DNA of 64,000 nt from Inhella inkyongensis (lineage in GTDB: Bacteria > Pseudomonadota > Gammaproteobacteria > Burkholderiales > Burkholderiaceae_C). How positions within the stretch are numbered: the stretch's first letter is position 1; every line of letters starts with the position of its first letter. The DNA lies in the NCBI RefSeq assembly GCF_005952805.1, contig NZ_CP040709.1, positions 434,001 through 498,000 of the forward strand. The letters run 5' to 3'. Below, piece after piece: positions 49,958 to 59,326 of this stretch. Below the pieces are notes generated by a model. The model was given only the letters and a program-made list of their open reading frames with translations, searched no databases and was not told where the DNA came from. The position numbers and the translations under genes were made by a program.

Positions 49958-52900
49958 TCAGGCGGCTTGATCTAACCAGTTCGCCAGCGAATCAAGCTGG
50001 CGCTGCAGCAGGATCTTCAGTTCGGTCTGCTGCTGCTGCGTCACGGTCAGGGCGGATTGCTCCAGTTCGCCTGCGCCGGTAGCGAGTGCTGTCAGCCCCA
50101 GATTCCCCGCCGTCCCCTTCAGCCGATGCGCCCAGGCGCGCAAGGCCTCGCCGCCTTCGGGCATGGGTTGGCGGTATTGCTGTTCAAAGTCGGTCAGCAG
50201 ACGGCGCAGCAGGGGGGCCTTGCCAGCGCACCGTGCCAGGGCGGCGGCGTAGTCCCAGCCGAGGATGGAGGTTGCTTCCGGCTTGGCGGGCGCAGGCGGG
50301 GCCGGTTCGGTGGGGGTGGGTGTTGTTGGGCTCGCAGCGGGGCGAAGGCGTGCCATCAGGGCCTCAACCAGACGGCTCAGTTCGACCGGTTTGGTGATGT
50401 GCCCTGCCATGCCGGCGGCGCGTGAGAGCTCCACTTGCTCCGGCAGGGCGTGAGCCGTCAGGGCAAACACCGGCAGCTCGGGGCGGCGGCTGTGCAGCAG
50501 CCGGGTGGTCTCGTAGCCGTCCATGCCGGGCATTTGCACATCCATCAGCACCACATCGAATGGCGGACAGTCCGGCGCGTCCATGCAGGCCAGGGCCTGG
50601 GCACCGCTATCAGCCTGCTGGCATAGGGCACCTTGGCTTTGCAGCATCTCCATCAAGATGGCGCGGTTGAGCTCCACATCGTCCACTACCAGCACGCGCA
50701 GACCGGCCAGCTGGGCGCTGGGGGTTTGAGGGCGGGGGCCACTATCTCCTGGTGCCATGCCGGTGGGCTCGGCCAGAGCGACACAGGGCAGGTGCAGGGT
50801 GAATGTCGAACCCTGCCCCAGGCTGCTCTGCAGGTTGATGTCGCCGCCCATCAGCCGGGCCAGGCGGCGGCTGATGGAGAGGCCCAGGCCCGTGCCACCG
50901 AATTGTCGGGTGGCTGACACATCGGCTTGTTCAAAGGCCTGGAAGATGCGTTCTTGCTGAGCGGCGTCGATGCCGGGGCCGGTGTCGTGCACCGCGAACC
51001 ATAGACGACCATCATGGGCTGAGACGCGCACCAGCACTTCGCCCTGCTGAGTGAACTTGAGGGCGTTGCCGATCAGATTGACCAGCACCTGGCGGGTGTG
51101 CAGAAGATCCAGCTGCACCCGTCGGGGCAGTTCACCCTCGACTTGTAGACGCAAGCCCAGGCGCTTTTCACGCGCCCGTGCTTCCAGCATGGCCAGGGCG
51201 CCACGCGGAGGCTCCAAGGGGTCCACCACATCGCAGGAGGTCAGGTATTTGCCTGATTCCAGCTTGGCGAAGTCGAGGATGTCGTTGACCACGCCGAGCA
51301 GGTGCTCGCCGGCGCTGCGGATGCCCTCAAAGGCCTGGCGCTCGTAGGCGCCGGCTGGCTCTCGCAGCAGGGCCAATTGGGCCAGGCCCAGCACGGCATT
51401 CAGCGGGGTGCGAATTTCATGGCTCATATTGGCCAGGAAGTCGCTCTTGGCCTGGGCCAAGCGCTGGGCGTCGTCGCGGGCCTGCTCCAACTCATGCTGC
51501 AGGCGCTTGAGGGAGCTGATGTCGGTGCCCAGGGTCAGCACGGTGTAGCCGCCGACTTCGCTGTCCTGCATGGCCACCGAGGTGAACAGCAGCTCGCGTA
51601 AGCCCTCAGCGGGGTGGACCAGCGCCTGCTCGTAATGCTGCACCCCGCCGACGCGCAAGATTTCGGCATCGGTGCTGGCGATCTGCGCGGCCTCGGCGGC
51701 GGGCAGGAAGTCGTGGCTGCGGCGGCCCAACACCTGTTCGCGCCGCCAGCCGCTGCTGCGCTCAAACTGGCGGTTCACCAGTTGGTAGCGGCCGCCGCCG
51801 TCGCGGATGGACAGCGTCAGGGGCAGTGCCTCCAGGATGGCCTCCATGCGCTGCTGCTGGGCCTGCAAGGCCTGGGTGCGGGCGCGCACCTGGGCCTCGA
51901 GCTGCTCGCGCGCCTGGGTCAGGGCCGCTCGGGCTGCCACCTGGGCGCTGATGTCATGTCCAAACACCACCACTTGGGGGTCGGTGTCCTGGTGTTGGGC
52001 CAGGGTCTTGATGTCCCACCAGATCAGGGTGCCGTCGCGCCGCTGCGAACACCACCATTGGTATTGCGGGCCTTGGTTGAGAGTGCGCTCAAAGAGGCGC
52101 AGGGCCTCCTCGCGACCATAGCCCTCGCCGGGCATGACCCAATCGGGGCGCAGCTGTTCCATGCGCTCCACGCCATAGGCCTCCAGGGTGCGCTGATTGG
52201 CGTAACGGATCACGCCATCCTTGCCGCCAAAGATCAGCACCGCCGTGAGCGAGCCTTCCAGCAGTTGTCGCTGGCGCGCCTCTGACAAGCGCAGTTGCTC
52301 GGCCGCTTCGTTCTGTTGCTGAAGACTGTCGGCCAGCAGCAATCGCGAGCTCTCGGCCGAACCGAGCGCGTCAAAGAACACTTGGCTGTAATGAATGACG
52401 AGCCAGCCGCCTAGGAGAAGTGCGGCGGAGTGGCCTAGAACCAGTACGGCCAAGGGGGTTGGGCGGGCGTCGCTGGGGCCGGGAATCCACCCCATCCACT
52501 GTCCAAGGGCCACGGCGGCTACGCCAAGAAGACTGAGTGCCAGGGCGCGTTTGGCCGCACGCGGTGACACCAGCAGGCCCAGCGCCAGCACGACGACGAC
52601 CAAGGCCGGCAGGCCGGCATCGGACAGCCCCGTTCCAGTGATCCAAGGCAAAGACAGCAGCAAAGACAGGCTGGCGCCGCCAAACCACGCCATGGCCGCA
52701 TGCACACCGCGGCGCTTCAGGCGCCAGTAGGAGAAGGCGCACATCAGGCTGAAGGCCAGGCCCAGGCAGGCAATCAGTGCCAGCTGGGCGGGCGGCAATC
52801 TCCCGCCGCCCCACCAGGTGGCGGCCGCCTGTGCCAGGCCGGCCACACCGGCCACGGCCAGCATGACGGCGACCCCGTGGGCCATGCGCTCGCCCAGCTC

Positions 52901-52981
52901 GCGCTGCGCCCGCGCGGCACCGGCGGCTTCGGGCAGCGGCTCGGCGGCGGGCTTCAAAGCCTCAGGGTTTGAGTTGGGCAC
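49958..52981 (-). CDS. Hybrid sensor histidine kinase (PAS-HisKA-ATPase-REC-HPt)
   Basis: The product has 1007 aa from a GTG at 52981 (VPNSNPEALKPAAEPLPEA), which overlaps the upstream gene by 20 bp; starts further upstream lie wholly inside that gene. Six or so membrane helices (about 45-205) resemble a 7TM-type sensor. PAS domains at about 245-375 and 400-500 follow. HisKA FLANMSHEIRTPLN has phospho-acceptor near His521; the ATPase domain has GTGLGLSISRRLARLMGG. The receiver has phospho-acceptor near Asp814 (VVLMDVQMPGMDGYE), and a C-terminal HPt has RLKGTAGNLG near His951. It forms an internal phosphorelay whose output is probably the overlapping regulator. Confidence 0.9.
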   Translation of the reverse strand: MPNSNPEALKPAAEPLPEAAGAARAQRELGERMAHGVAVMLAVAGVAGLAQAAATWWGGGRLPPAQLALIACLGLAFSLMCAFSYWRLKRRGVHAAMAWFGGASLSLLLSLPWITGTGLSDAGLPALVVVVLALGLLVSPRAAKRALALSLLGVAAVALGQWMGWIPGPSDARPTPLAVLVLGHSAALLLGGWLVIHYSQVFFDALGSAESSRLLLADSLQQQNEAAEQLRLSEARQRQLLEGSLTAVLIFGGKDGVIRYANQRTLEAYGVERMEQLRPDWVMPGEGYGREEALRLFERTLNQGPQYQWWCSQRRDGTLIWWDIKTLAQHQDTDPQVVVFGHDISAQVAARAALTQAREQLEAQVRARTQALQAQQQRMEAILEALPLTLSIRDGGGRYQLVNRQFERSSGWRREQVLGRRSHDFLPAAEAAQIASTDAEILRVGGVQHYEQALVHPAEGLRELLFTSVAMQDSEVGGYTVLTLGTDISSLKRLQHELEQARDDAQRLAQAKSDFLANMSHEIRTPLNAVLGLAQLALLREPAGAYERQAFEGIRSAGEHLLGVVNDILDFAKLESGKYLTSCDVVDPLEPPRGALAMLEARAREKRLGLRLQVEGELPRRVQLDLLHTRQVLVNLIGNALKFTQQGEVLVRVSAHDGRLWFAVHDTGPGIDAAQQERIFQAFEQADVSATRQFGGTGLGLSISRRLARLMGGDINLQSSLGQGSTFTLHLPCVALAEPTGMAPGDSGPRPQTPSAQLAGLRVLVVDDVELNRAILMEMLQSQGALCQQADSGAQALACMDAPDCPPFDVVLMDVQMPGMDGYETTRLLHSRRPELPVFALTAHALPEQVELSRAAGMAGHITKPVELSRLVEALMARLRPAASPTTPTPTEPAPPAPAKPEATSILGWDYAAALARCAGKAPLLRRLLTDFEQQYRQPMPEGGEALRAWAHRLKGTAGNLGLTALATGAGELEQSALTVTQQQQTELKILLQRQLDSLANWLDQAA

Positions 52982-54107
52982 GCAGTTGACTGCTGATTTC
53001 GCGCAGGCGGGCATCCAAGGCCTGGCCCTGGGCCAGTTCAGCCAGCACGGATTCGCGGTGTCCGCGCACCAGTTCAATCAGATGGTCTTCCTGCACGCTG
53101 GTCAGTCCCAGTTGCAGAAAGCTGGTTTCGAGGCGTTCATTCAGGTGCTCGCATTGGTGCGCAACAGCCAGTTGCTGCGCCTGGCTGCGTGCGGAAATGT
53201 CCGCCAAGGCCTGATGGGTCATCTGGACCAAGCGGCTGAGTTGATCCAGGTCGCGAACGGCCTGGGCCGAATCAATCGCGGCAAGGCGTTGCAGGGCGCC
53301 TTCCATCAGCAGGGCGATGTTGTCGCGCACGCGGCCGATTCGCTCAGCCTCCTCGCGCTCGGCGCTGGGGTTGGCCAGCGGCAAGCCGCGCACGAAGAGC
53401 AACACCTTGCCCCAGTGGAAGCCTGCATGGGGCCCCACGGCGTGCAGGCGCTGACTGGCGTCGGCGCTCTGCAGATGATCCAGCAGGCTGGACTCCAGCG
53501 CACTGGCCGGGCCACGCTGGTTGCGCGAGATCGTCGCGCTCAGGCTGCAAAGGCGCACACAGGCCTCGAAGCCGAACCGCTGCACCGCCTCCAGCAGCGC
53601 CAGCGCCAGGGCATCGGGGGTGGCGCAGCTTGATGCCGCACGCTGGAAGTCCAGCACCACACCGGTCTCGCCCACCATGTCGGCGCTGGCCAGTGCGGCG
53701 TTCATCACCTCATCCAGTTGCTGAGCCAGTTCGCGCTCGCGGCCGTTGTGCTGCAGCACCCGCCGCACCTTGGCCAGCAGCTCTTCGGCATCAAAGGGCT
53801 TGGTCAGGTAGTCCTCGCCGCCGGCCGAATAGCCCCGCAGCCGTTCCTCCAGGCCTGTCAAGGCAGACAGAAACATCACCGGCAACTGGGCGCCCTGGGG
53901 CGCGGCCTTGATGCGCTCGCAGCACTCGTAGCCGCTCATGCCCGGCATGTCGACATCGAGCAACACCAGATCAAAGGGGCGCGTGAGCGCAAGATCCAGC
54001 GCCGCCGAGCTGTCAGCAACGGCCGTGACCTGATGCTCATCCTCCAGCGTGGCCTGGAGCATCTGCAGGGTCAAGGTGTCGTCGTCCGCAAGCAGGATAT
54101 TGGCCAT
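52962..54107 (-). CDS. Response regulator with long C-terminal domain
   Basis: The product has 381 aa from ATG 54107 with GGGAGG upstream (MANILLADDDTLTLQMLQAT). The receiver (1-120) has phospho-acceptor Asp51 (LVLLDVDMPGMSG) and YLTKPF. The rest (about 130-381) is an uncharacterised region with a GAF-like or heptad-rich middle (VLDFQRAASSCATPDALAL) and a coiled-coil end (SRLVQMTHQALADISARSQAQQLAVAHQCEHLNERLE). It has no DNA-binding motif, so output is probably by protein interaction. It overlaps the hybrid kinase gene by 20 bp and is presumably its partner. Confidence 0.85.
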   Translation of the reverse strand: MANILLADDDTLTLQMLQATLEDEHQVTAVADSSAALDLALTRPFDLVLLDVDMPGMSGYECCERIKAAPQGAQLPVMFLSALTGLEERLRGYSAGGEDYLTKPFDAEELLAKVRRVLQHNGRERELAQQLDEVMNAALASADMVGETGVVLDFQRAASSCATPDALALALLEAVQRFGFEACVRLCSLSATISRNQRGPASALESSLLDHLQSADASQRLHAVGPHAGFHWGKVLLFVRGLPLANPSAEREEAERIGRVRDNIALLMEGALQRLAAIDSAQAVRDLDQLSRLVQMTHQALADISARSQAQQLAVAHQCEHLNERLETSFLQLGLTSVQEDHLIELVRGHRESVLAELAQGQALDARLREISSQLRAQLKP

Positions 54108-54219
54108 GGAGCCTCCCTTTTGGATCTGACTGTAATGGCCTGAAGTGCTGCTGCCCAGGCGAAAAAGGAGGAGCGGACTGCCTCTATGCTGGCCCGCTCC
54201 CGCCAATCCTTGCCTGATC

Positions 54220-54852
54220 ATGATTCAGCTGCACCACGTTCCCTCTAGCGCCGCCATGGCGCCGCACTTCTTGCTTGAAGAGTTGAGCCTGCCCTTCGAA
54301 CTCGTGCCGGTCAATGCGGCCGCCGGAGAACACAAGCAACCGGCCTATTTGAAGCTCAACCCCAATGGCTTGATCCCTACCTTGGTTGATGGCGACCTGG
54401 TTCTGTATGAGACCCCGGCCATCCTGATGCATCTGTGCGATCAAAGCGGCCGGCTGCTGCCGCCACTGGGCACGGCCGCGCGGGCCCAGGCCTACAAATG
54501 GATGGCCTGGCTGAACAACAGCGTGCAGACCGCCCTGATCCTCTACTTCTATCCCGAGCGCTGGATGCCTGAGCAGGCGAGCGTTCTGAAAGCCAATGCC
54601 CAGGCCAAGGTGCTCGCGCTGCTGGAACAGCTTGATACCGAACTGGCCCGGCACGGTCAGCCTTGGCTGCTCGGGTCGGAGTTCAGCGCAGTGGACTGCC
54701 TGGCCTTCACGCTCTGCCGCTGGACGCGCAATTTCGACGGGCGCAAGGCGCGCGATTTCCCCCACATCGGGCCCTATCTGCAGCGCCTGCTGGCGCGCCC
54801 GGCCTTGCAGAGGGTGTTTCAGACAGAGGGGCTGAGCGCGCCCTACTGCTGA
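54220..54852 (+). CDS. Glutathione S-transferase
   Basis: The product has 210 aa from ATG 54220 (MIQLHHVPSSAAMAPHFLLEE). The thioredoxin-like N-terminal domain has SSAAMAPHFL and LNPNGLIPTLVDGDLVLYETPAIL (cis-Pro and ES/ET-P glutathione contacts). The all-helical C-terminal domain contains EFSAVDCLAFTLCRWT. It conjugates glutathione to electrophiles or acts as a peroxidase; the subclass is not assigned. It is divergent from the response regulator. Confidence 0.9.
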   Translation: MIQLHHVPSSAAMAPHFLLEELSLPFELVPVNAAAGEHKQPAYLKLNPNGLIPTLVDGDLVLYETPAILMHLCDQSGRLLPPLGTAARAQAYKWMAWLNNSVQTALILYFYPERWMPEQASVLKANAQAKVLALLEQLDTELARHGQPWLLGSEFSAVDCLAFTLCRWTRNFDGRKARDFPHIGPYLQRLLARPALQRVFQTEGLSAPYC

Positions 54853-54861
54853 GAAATCAGC
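54848..54861. terminator. Stop-codon hairpin between convergent genes
   Basis: GCTGA-GAAA-TCAGC is a 5-bp stem with a GNRA-like loop. It contains the GST TGA (54850-54852) and the opposing gene's stop TCA (54857-54859). The stem is short, so terminator activity is uncertain. Confidence 0.35.
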
Positions 54862-55639
54862 GCGGACGCAACTGGGTCAGCACACCCACGCGGGCGAGCA
54901 GCTCGCGGTCGCTCCAGGGCTTCTTGAAGATGCCGTAAAGGCCCTTCACATCGGCCACGCGCGCGCCCAATTCTTCATGGCCGGTGATGGCGACGATGGG
55001 CAAGTTCTCGGTGCGCAGATCGCCGCTGACATGGGCGATCAGCTCAAAGCCGTCCATCTCGGGCATTTCGAGATCGGTGATCATCATTGCGAACCAGTGT
55101 TGGTTCAGCTGCTCCAGCGCGTCCTGCCCATGGCGCGCGGTGCTGACGGCGTAGCCGGCACCGCTGAGCAGCTTGCTGAGCTTGGCGCGCACCACGGCCG
55201 AGTCGTCCACCACCAGCAGGGGGATGGGGCCGGCAGTGGGAGCGGCGGGGCCGGGGGCTTGATCGCTGGCACGCCGGCGCGGGGCGGTCGTCGGCGCGGG
55301 CGGGGCCAGGGGTGCCGCTGGCGGCAGGGCGTCGTCCAGTGCCACCAAGTAGGGGGTGGCTGTGGATGGCGGCGTGGCTGGGGCTGGGACTGCGACTGCG
55401 ACAGAGCTTGGGGATTCCGCGGCCGGACTCGGCGCCGCTGGGGCTGCAATTTCCGGTGCGGTTTCGCGGCTCAGCGGAGCCTCGGCCTTGGGGGCCGGCC
55501 AAGGATCGCAGGGGCGCACGCTCCAGTGGTCCTCCTTGTGGCCGCGCGCGGCCACCAGCACCACCACCAGGGCCAGGGGCACCAGGATCAGCAGGGGCAA
55601 GAGGTACTCGCCCAGCATCGAAGGAAGATCAAAAAACAT
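54857..55639 (-). CDS. Membrane-anchored receiver-domain protein
   Basis: The product has 260 aa. Residues 9-30 form one hydrophobic helix (LGEYLLPLLILVPLALVVVLVA). An Ala/Pro-rich linker of about 105 residues (35-138) follows, with a basic patch RRRASD. The receiver domain spans 138-258, with VVDDSAVVR, phospho-acceptor Asp189 (MMITDLEMPEMDGF), AITGHEE and a GIFKKPWSDREL end resembling Frz/CheY-like receivers. It has no output domain. It is transcribed alone; its kinase is unknown. A tethered receiver suggests local phosphate sink or scaffold function at the inner membrane. Confidence 0.85.
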   Translation of the reverse strand: MFFDLPSMLGEYLLPLLILVPLALVVVLVAARGHKEDHWSVRPCDPWPAPKAEAPLSRETAPEIAAPAAPSPAAESPSSVAVAVPAPATPPSTATPYLVALDDALPPAAPLAPPAPTTAPRRRASDQAPGPAAPTAGPIPLLVVDDSAVVRAKLSKLLSGAGYAVSTARHGQDALEQLNQHWFAMMITDLEMPEMDGFELIAHVSGDLRTENLPIVAITGHEELGARVADVKGLYGIFKKPWSDRELLARVGVLTQLRPR

Positions 55640-55682
55640 TCAGGGCTCCCGCGCGGTCGGCGTGATTCTCGCAGTGGGTACT

Positions 55683-57395
55683 TCAGCGCGCTTGGGCGCG
55701 CGGCGGTGTCTTGGGGCGCTGCTTGCGTTGCGGCGCCGGTAGCGGCAGGACTTGACCCTGGGCCTGGGGCAGCGGGGGAGCTTGCAGCAGGCGCAACAGG
55801 GTCGGTGCCAGATCCACCGCCTGCACGCGTTGCGTGCTGACGGCTTGGCCTATCCAACTCGGCCCCCAGAACAGCAGCGGCAACTCTTGGTCATAGGCCC
55901 AGGGGCTGCCGTGCGTGCTGCCGGTCAGACGGCTGCCGTACAGCCAACCTTCGGCCGGGTAGAGGCCCAGCTGCCCACTGCGTTCGCGGAAATAGGACAA
56001 GCGCAGGGCCTGGAGGTGGGGCTGGTCGGCGCGCGGTGGCTGAGAGGATTCCAACTCGGCCTCGGTGTAGCTGCCGCCCATGCCTTCCAGCTGGGTCAAG
56101 AAGCGGGCGGCGCTGCGCTGCACGGCGGCGGCATCCAGCTTCTGCAGGGCCTGGACGTCAAACAGCAGGGTGCCCGCACTCAAGCCGTGCACCAGACGTT
56201 TGACGGCGAACTCGTCTTCCAAATGCCGGTTCAGTGCGCTCAAAGCCGCCGGCAGCGGCACCCGTCCACCGGGCAGGCCCTTTTGCACGCGGGCCTCGGG
56301 GCTGTCCAAAAAACCGTGGTCTGAGGCCAGGGCCAGCACATAGCGGCCCGAGCCCACCTCGCGGTCCAGGTCTTGGAAGAAGCGCGCCAGCAGGCGGTCG
56401 AGTTGCAGCAGATGGTCGTTCGAGAGGCGCGAGTCCGGCCCGAAGGTGTGGTTGATGTAGTCGTGGCTGGACAGGCTGATGCTCAGCACATCGGGCACCT
56501 CATCCTGGCCCAAGCCCTCGTGGCGGATGGCGGCGCGGGCGAAGTCCAGCAGCAGTTCATCGCCGAAGGGCGAGGTCAGCACATCGGTGTAGAAGCGCGG
56601 CCCCGGGGCTTCGTGTCCTGCGCCCAGCGTGGCGGGCAGCGCCTTGCCAAAGCCGGCGCTGCCCATCCAGGCTTGATCGTCAGGGGTGGACTGTGCATAG
56701 GCGACCGCCGGCAGCAGGGGACTCCAGCGTTGTTGCCAGAAGCGGTCGGCGTTGAACTTGGCGTTGAAGGCGTGCACCCAGGCCGGCAGTTGGGCCATGT
56801 AGTAGCTGCTGCTGGTGATGCGCCCGGTCTCGCTGCGGTACAGATAGGCCGTGCCGCGGTGTCCGGCCGGCAGGATGGCGCCGCGGTCCTTGCCTGAGAT
56901 GCCAATCACCTTGGCCTGCGGCTGCTGCTGGCGCAGTTGGTCGCCAAAGGTGGGCAGCAGCAAGTTCTTCGGGCTGGTGCCGGCGTCGGGGGGGGTGGCG
57001 GCGTTGTCCAGGTAGCGGTGCGCGCGGTCTTCGGTGTTGTAGACCGAGGCGCCACTGGCGCGGTTCAGCCATTCATTGCCGACCACGCCGTGGCGCTGGG
57101 GGTAGGCGCCCGTGGCCAGCGTGGCGTGGCCGGCGGCCGTCACCGTGTGCGCGTGGGCATAGTGGGCCTGGGTGAACACGGTCCCTTGGTCGTAGAAGCG
57201 GCGCAGCCCGTCGGTGCCGAACTGCGGCCGCAGGGACTGCACCTGCCGCATCGGCAGACCGTCGACCACCAGCAGCACCACCAGGCGCGGCGGCGCATCT
57301 TGTAGCTTGCCCTGTGGCTTGGTCTGGGCTTCGGCGCCCAGTAGGCTCAGGGTGGCAAGGGTGAGGGCGCGCAGCAACATGGTCGGGCAGGACAT
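55683..57395 (-). CDS. PafA/PhoK-like alkaline phosphatase or phosphodiesterase
   Basis: The product has 570 aa from ATG 57395 (MSCPTMLLRALTLATLSLLG), giving a signal peptide; the frame is open upstream but has no support. The alkaline-phosphatase-superfamily metal sites are LVVDGLPM, the nucleophile region HTVTAAGHATLATGAYPQRHGVVGNEW (split here by length limit as HTVTAAGHATLATG and YPQRHGV), SSHDYINHTFGPDS and ALASDHGFLDS. A periplasmic phosphomonoesterase or phosphodiesterase is likely. The tail is Pro/Arg/Gln-rich. No Pho box was seen in its short upstream region. Confidence 0.88.
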   Translation of the reverse strand: MSCPTMLLRALTLATLSLLGAEAQTKPQGKLQDAPPRLVVLLVVDGLPMRQVQSLRPQFGTDGLRRFYDQGTVFTQAHYAHAHTVTAAGHATLATGAYPQRHGVVGNEWLNRASGASVYNTEDRAHRYLDNAATPPDAGTSPKNLLLPTFGDQLRQQQPQAKVIGISGKDRGAILPAGHRGTAYLYRSETGRITSSSYYMAQLPAWVHAFNAKFNADRFWQQRWSPLLPAVAYAQSTPDDQAWMGSAGFGKALPATLGAGHEAPGPRFYTDVLTSPFGDELLLDFARAAIRHEGLGQDEVPDVLSISLSSHDYINHTFGPDSRLSNDHLLQLDRLLARFFQDLDREVGSGRYVLALASDHGFLDSPEARVQKGLPGGRVPLPAALSALNRHLEDEFAVKRLVHGLSAGTLLFDVQALQKLDAAAVQRSAARFLTQLEGMGGSYTEAELESSQPPRADQPHLQALRLSYFRERSGQLGLYPAEGWLYGSRLTGSTHGSPWAYDQELPLLFWGPSWIGQAVSTQRVQAVDLAPTLLRLLQAPPLPQAQGQVLPLPAPQRKQRPKTPPRAQAR

Positions 57396-57430
57396 TCGGC
57401 AAAGGCGGGATTGTTGTTCAAGCCGGCAGG

Positions 57431-58633
57431 TCATACCCACTCGGCCAGCACTTCCACCCAGTGCCGTACCGGCAGCTCGCTGGCCGCCGCCAGGTGCGTG
57501 ATGCAGCCGACATTGGCACTGACGATGCATTCCACCTCGGGATGTTGCAGCTGTTCGAGCTTGCGACTGCGCAGCGCCTGAGCCACTTGAGGCTGCAGCA
57601 CCGAATAGCTGCCGGCCGAGCCGCAGCACAAATGCGCCTCGGCCGCGTGGTGCAGGCGAAAGCCCAGGGCCAACAAGCCCCGCTCCACATGATGCTGGGG
57701 CCGCGCACCGCCGGGCTGACCATGTTGCAGCGTGCAAGGCGGTTGCCAGGCCAGCAGGGGCAGGGCTCCGGGCTTGAGGGCGGCGCGCAAGCGCGGCAGA
57801 TGGGCCGGGCTGAGCAGCCATTCGCCCAGATCCAGGGTACGGCTCGCTAACTCGGCGTCGGCCGAGCCCGCCGGTGCCTGCTGGCCGTATTCCTTGATCA
57901 TCAATCCACAGGCGCTGGCCGTGCTCAGCAGCGGCAGCCTGTTGCTGCAGGCGCGCACCAGCTCGGCTTGATACTTCGCGGCGCGCGATTCATCGCCCAA
58001 ATGGGCCGGTAGTGCGCCGCAGCAGCCTGCGACCGGCAGGGCCTGCACGCCCAGCACCGCCAGCACTTTGTGCGTGGCGGCCTCGATGTTCGGTGCCAGG
58101 GCGGGTTGCACACAGCCACGCAACAACAGCACTTGGCGCGGTTGGCTGCCCGGGCGCGGCCAGCGCGCCGGCTGGTGCGGTGGTATGCGCCGCCGCAGCC
58201 CGCCCGGTAGCAGGGGGCGTAAGCCCTGCGCCAGGCGCAGAACCCAGGCAAAGCCGCGCGTCGGCAGGCCGCGCACCAAGGCCGCCCGCAGCAATCGCTC
58301 ACGCCAGGGCCGGGCAACGGCCGCATCCACGCGCGCTCGGCCCAGGGTCAGCAGCTCGCCATAGCGCACCCCCGAGGGGCAGGTGGTCTCGCAGGCGCGG
58401 CAACTCAAGCAGCGATCCAGGTGCTGCTGCGTGCTGCGTTGGGCGGGCTCGCCCTGCAACAGTTCGCGGATCAGGGTGATGCGCCCGCGCGGGCTGTCCA
58501 GCTCATTGCCCAGAACCTGGAAGCTGGGGCAGGTGGCGCTGCAAAAGCCGCAGTGCACGCAGGACTCGATCAGCGCCTTGGCACGCAGCGCCTGATCGGG
58601 CTGGGGCAGATCGGGGTGCAGCGTGGTGTGCAT
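57431..58633 (-). CDS. glcF: Glycolate oxidase iron-sulfur subunit
   Basis: The product has 400 aa. It has two 4Fe-4S motifs near the N-terminus (CVHCGFCSATCPS and CLSCRACETTCPSG) and the CCG-domain pairs PVAGCCGALPAHLG and HLCCGSAGSYS. It forms the electron-transfer subunit of glycolate dehydrogenase with GlcD/GlcE. Those genes are not in this window; the neighbours are pcp (1 bp upstream) and the PafA-like phosphatase, so this is an orphan copy or part of a split locus. Confidence 0.9.
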   Translation of the reverse strand: MHTTLHPDLPQPDQALRAKALIESCVHCGFCSATCPSFQVLGNELDSPRGRITLIRELLQGEPAQRSTQQHLDRCLSCRACETTCPSGVRYGELLTLGRARVDAAVARPWRERLLRAALVRGLPTRGFAWVLRLAQGLRPLLPGGLRRRIPPHQPARWPRPGSQPRQVLLLRGCVQPALAPNIEAATHKVLAVLGVQALPVAGCCGALPAHLGDESRAAKYQAELVRACSNRLPLLSTASACGLMIKEYGQQAPAGSADAELASRTLDLGEWLLSPAHLPRLRAALKPGALPLLAWQPPCTLQHGQPGGARPQHHVERGLLALGFRLHHAAEAHLCCGSAGSYSVLQPQVAQALRSRKLEQLQHPEVECIVSANVGCITHLAAASELPVRHWVEVLAEWV

Positions 58634-58634
58634 A

Positions 58635-59264
58635 TCAATCTGTGCGGCCGTCGCCGGGGGCGTGGGTTTCGGCCTGCTCCAGCACCTCCAGTGCGGCCAA
58701 CAGACCGCGCTGCAAGTCGTCCAGGCTCAGCGTACTGGGTCCGCCCTCCAGCGCCGGTACATGCAGAAAGCCCGCGCGCGCCCGGCTGCGGCTGCGCAGC
58801 CGGTGCATCAGGAAATAGAACACCTGATTGCACACATAGCTGCCGGCCGAGTACGAGACTTCAGCCGGCAGCCCGGCCGCACGCACCGCGTTGACCATGG
58901 TCTTGATGGGCAAGTTGCTGAAGTAGGCCGCGGGGGCGCCTGGCAGCACGGGCACATCCACTGGTTGCAGGCCATCGTTGTCGGGGATGCGCGCGTCGAT
59001 CCAGTTCAGCGCCACGCGCTCGAAAGACAGACTGGTGCGCGCGCTGGCCTGGCCCATGGCCAAGATATGGCTGGGGCGCAAGTCTTGCAGGGCGGCCTCC
59101 AGGCGTTGCAGGGCGGTGCCGAAGCGGCAGGGCAGTTGCACGGCTTGCACGATCCGCCCGCTGGCCAAGGCATGCCCGTGCAGGCCTTGAGCCAGCGCCC
59201 AGGAGCTGTTCTGGCTGGCGCCATCAAAGGGTTCGAAGCCGGTGAGCAGGACATTGCGTCGCAT
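58635..59264 (-). CDS. pcp: Pyroglutamyl-peptidase I
   Basis: The product has 209 aa. It removes N-terminal pyroglutamate from peptides. The cysteine protease signature is visible: LLTGFEPFDGASQNSSWAL, the glutamate segment SLSFERVALNW, the nucleophile region YSAGSYVCNQVFYFLM (Cys) and GFLHVPALE (His). It is cytoplasmic. The stop lies 1 bp before the glcF start, suggesting coexpression. Confidence 0.93.
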   Translation of the reverse strand: MRRNVLLTGFEPFDGASQNSSWALAQGLHGHALASGRIVQAVQLPCRFGTALQRLEAALQDLRPSHILAMGQASARTSLSFERVALNWIDARIPDNDGLQPVDVPVLPGAPAAYFSNLPIKTMVNAVRAAGLPAEVSYSAGSYVCNQVFYFLMHRLRSRSRARAGFLHVPALEGGPSTLSLDDLQRGLLAALEVLEQAETHAPGDGRTD

Positions 59265-59326
59265 GGGCCGGCAGTGTGCCCGGCTCTGACCCAGAATGGA
59301 GCCCGCATGACTGCGCGCGAGCCAAG

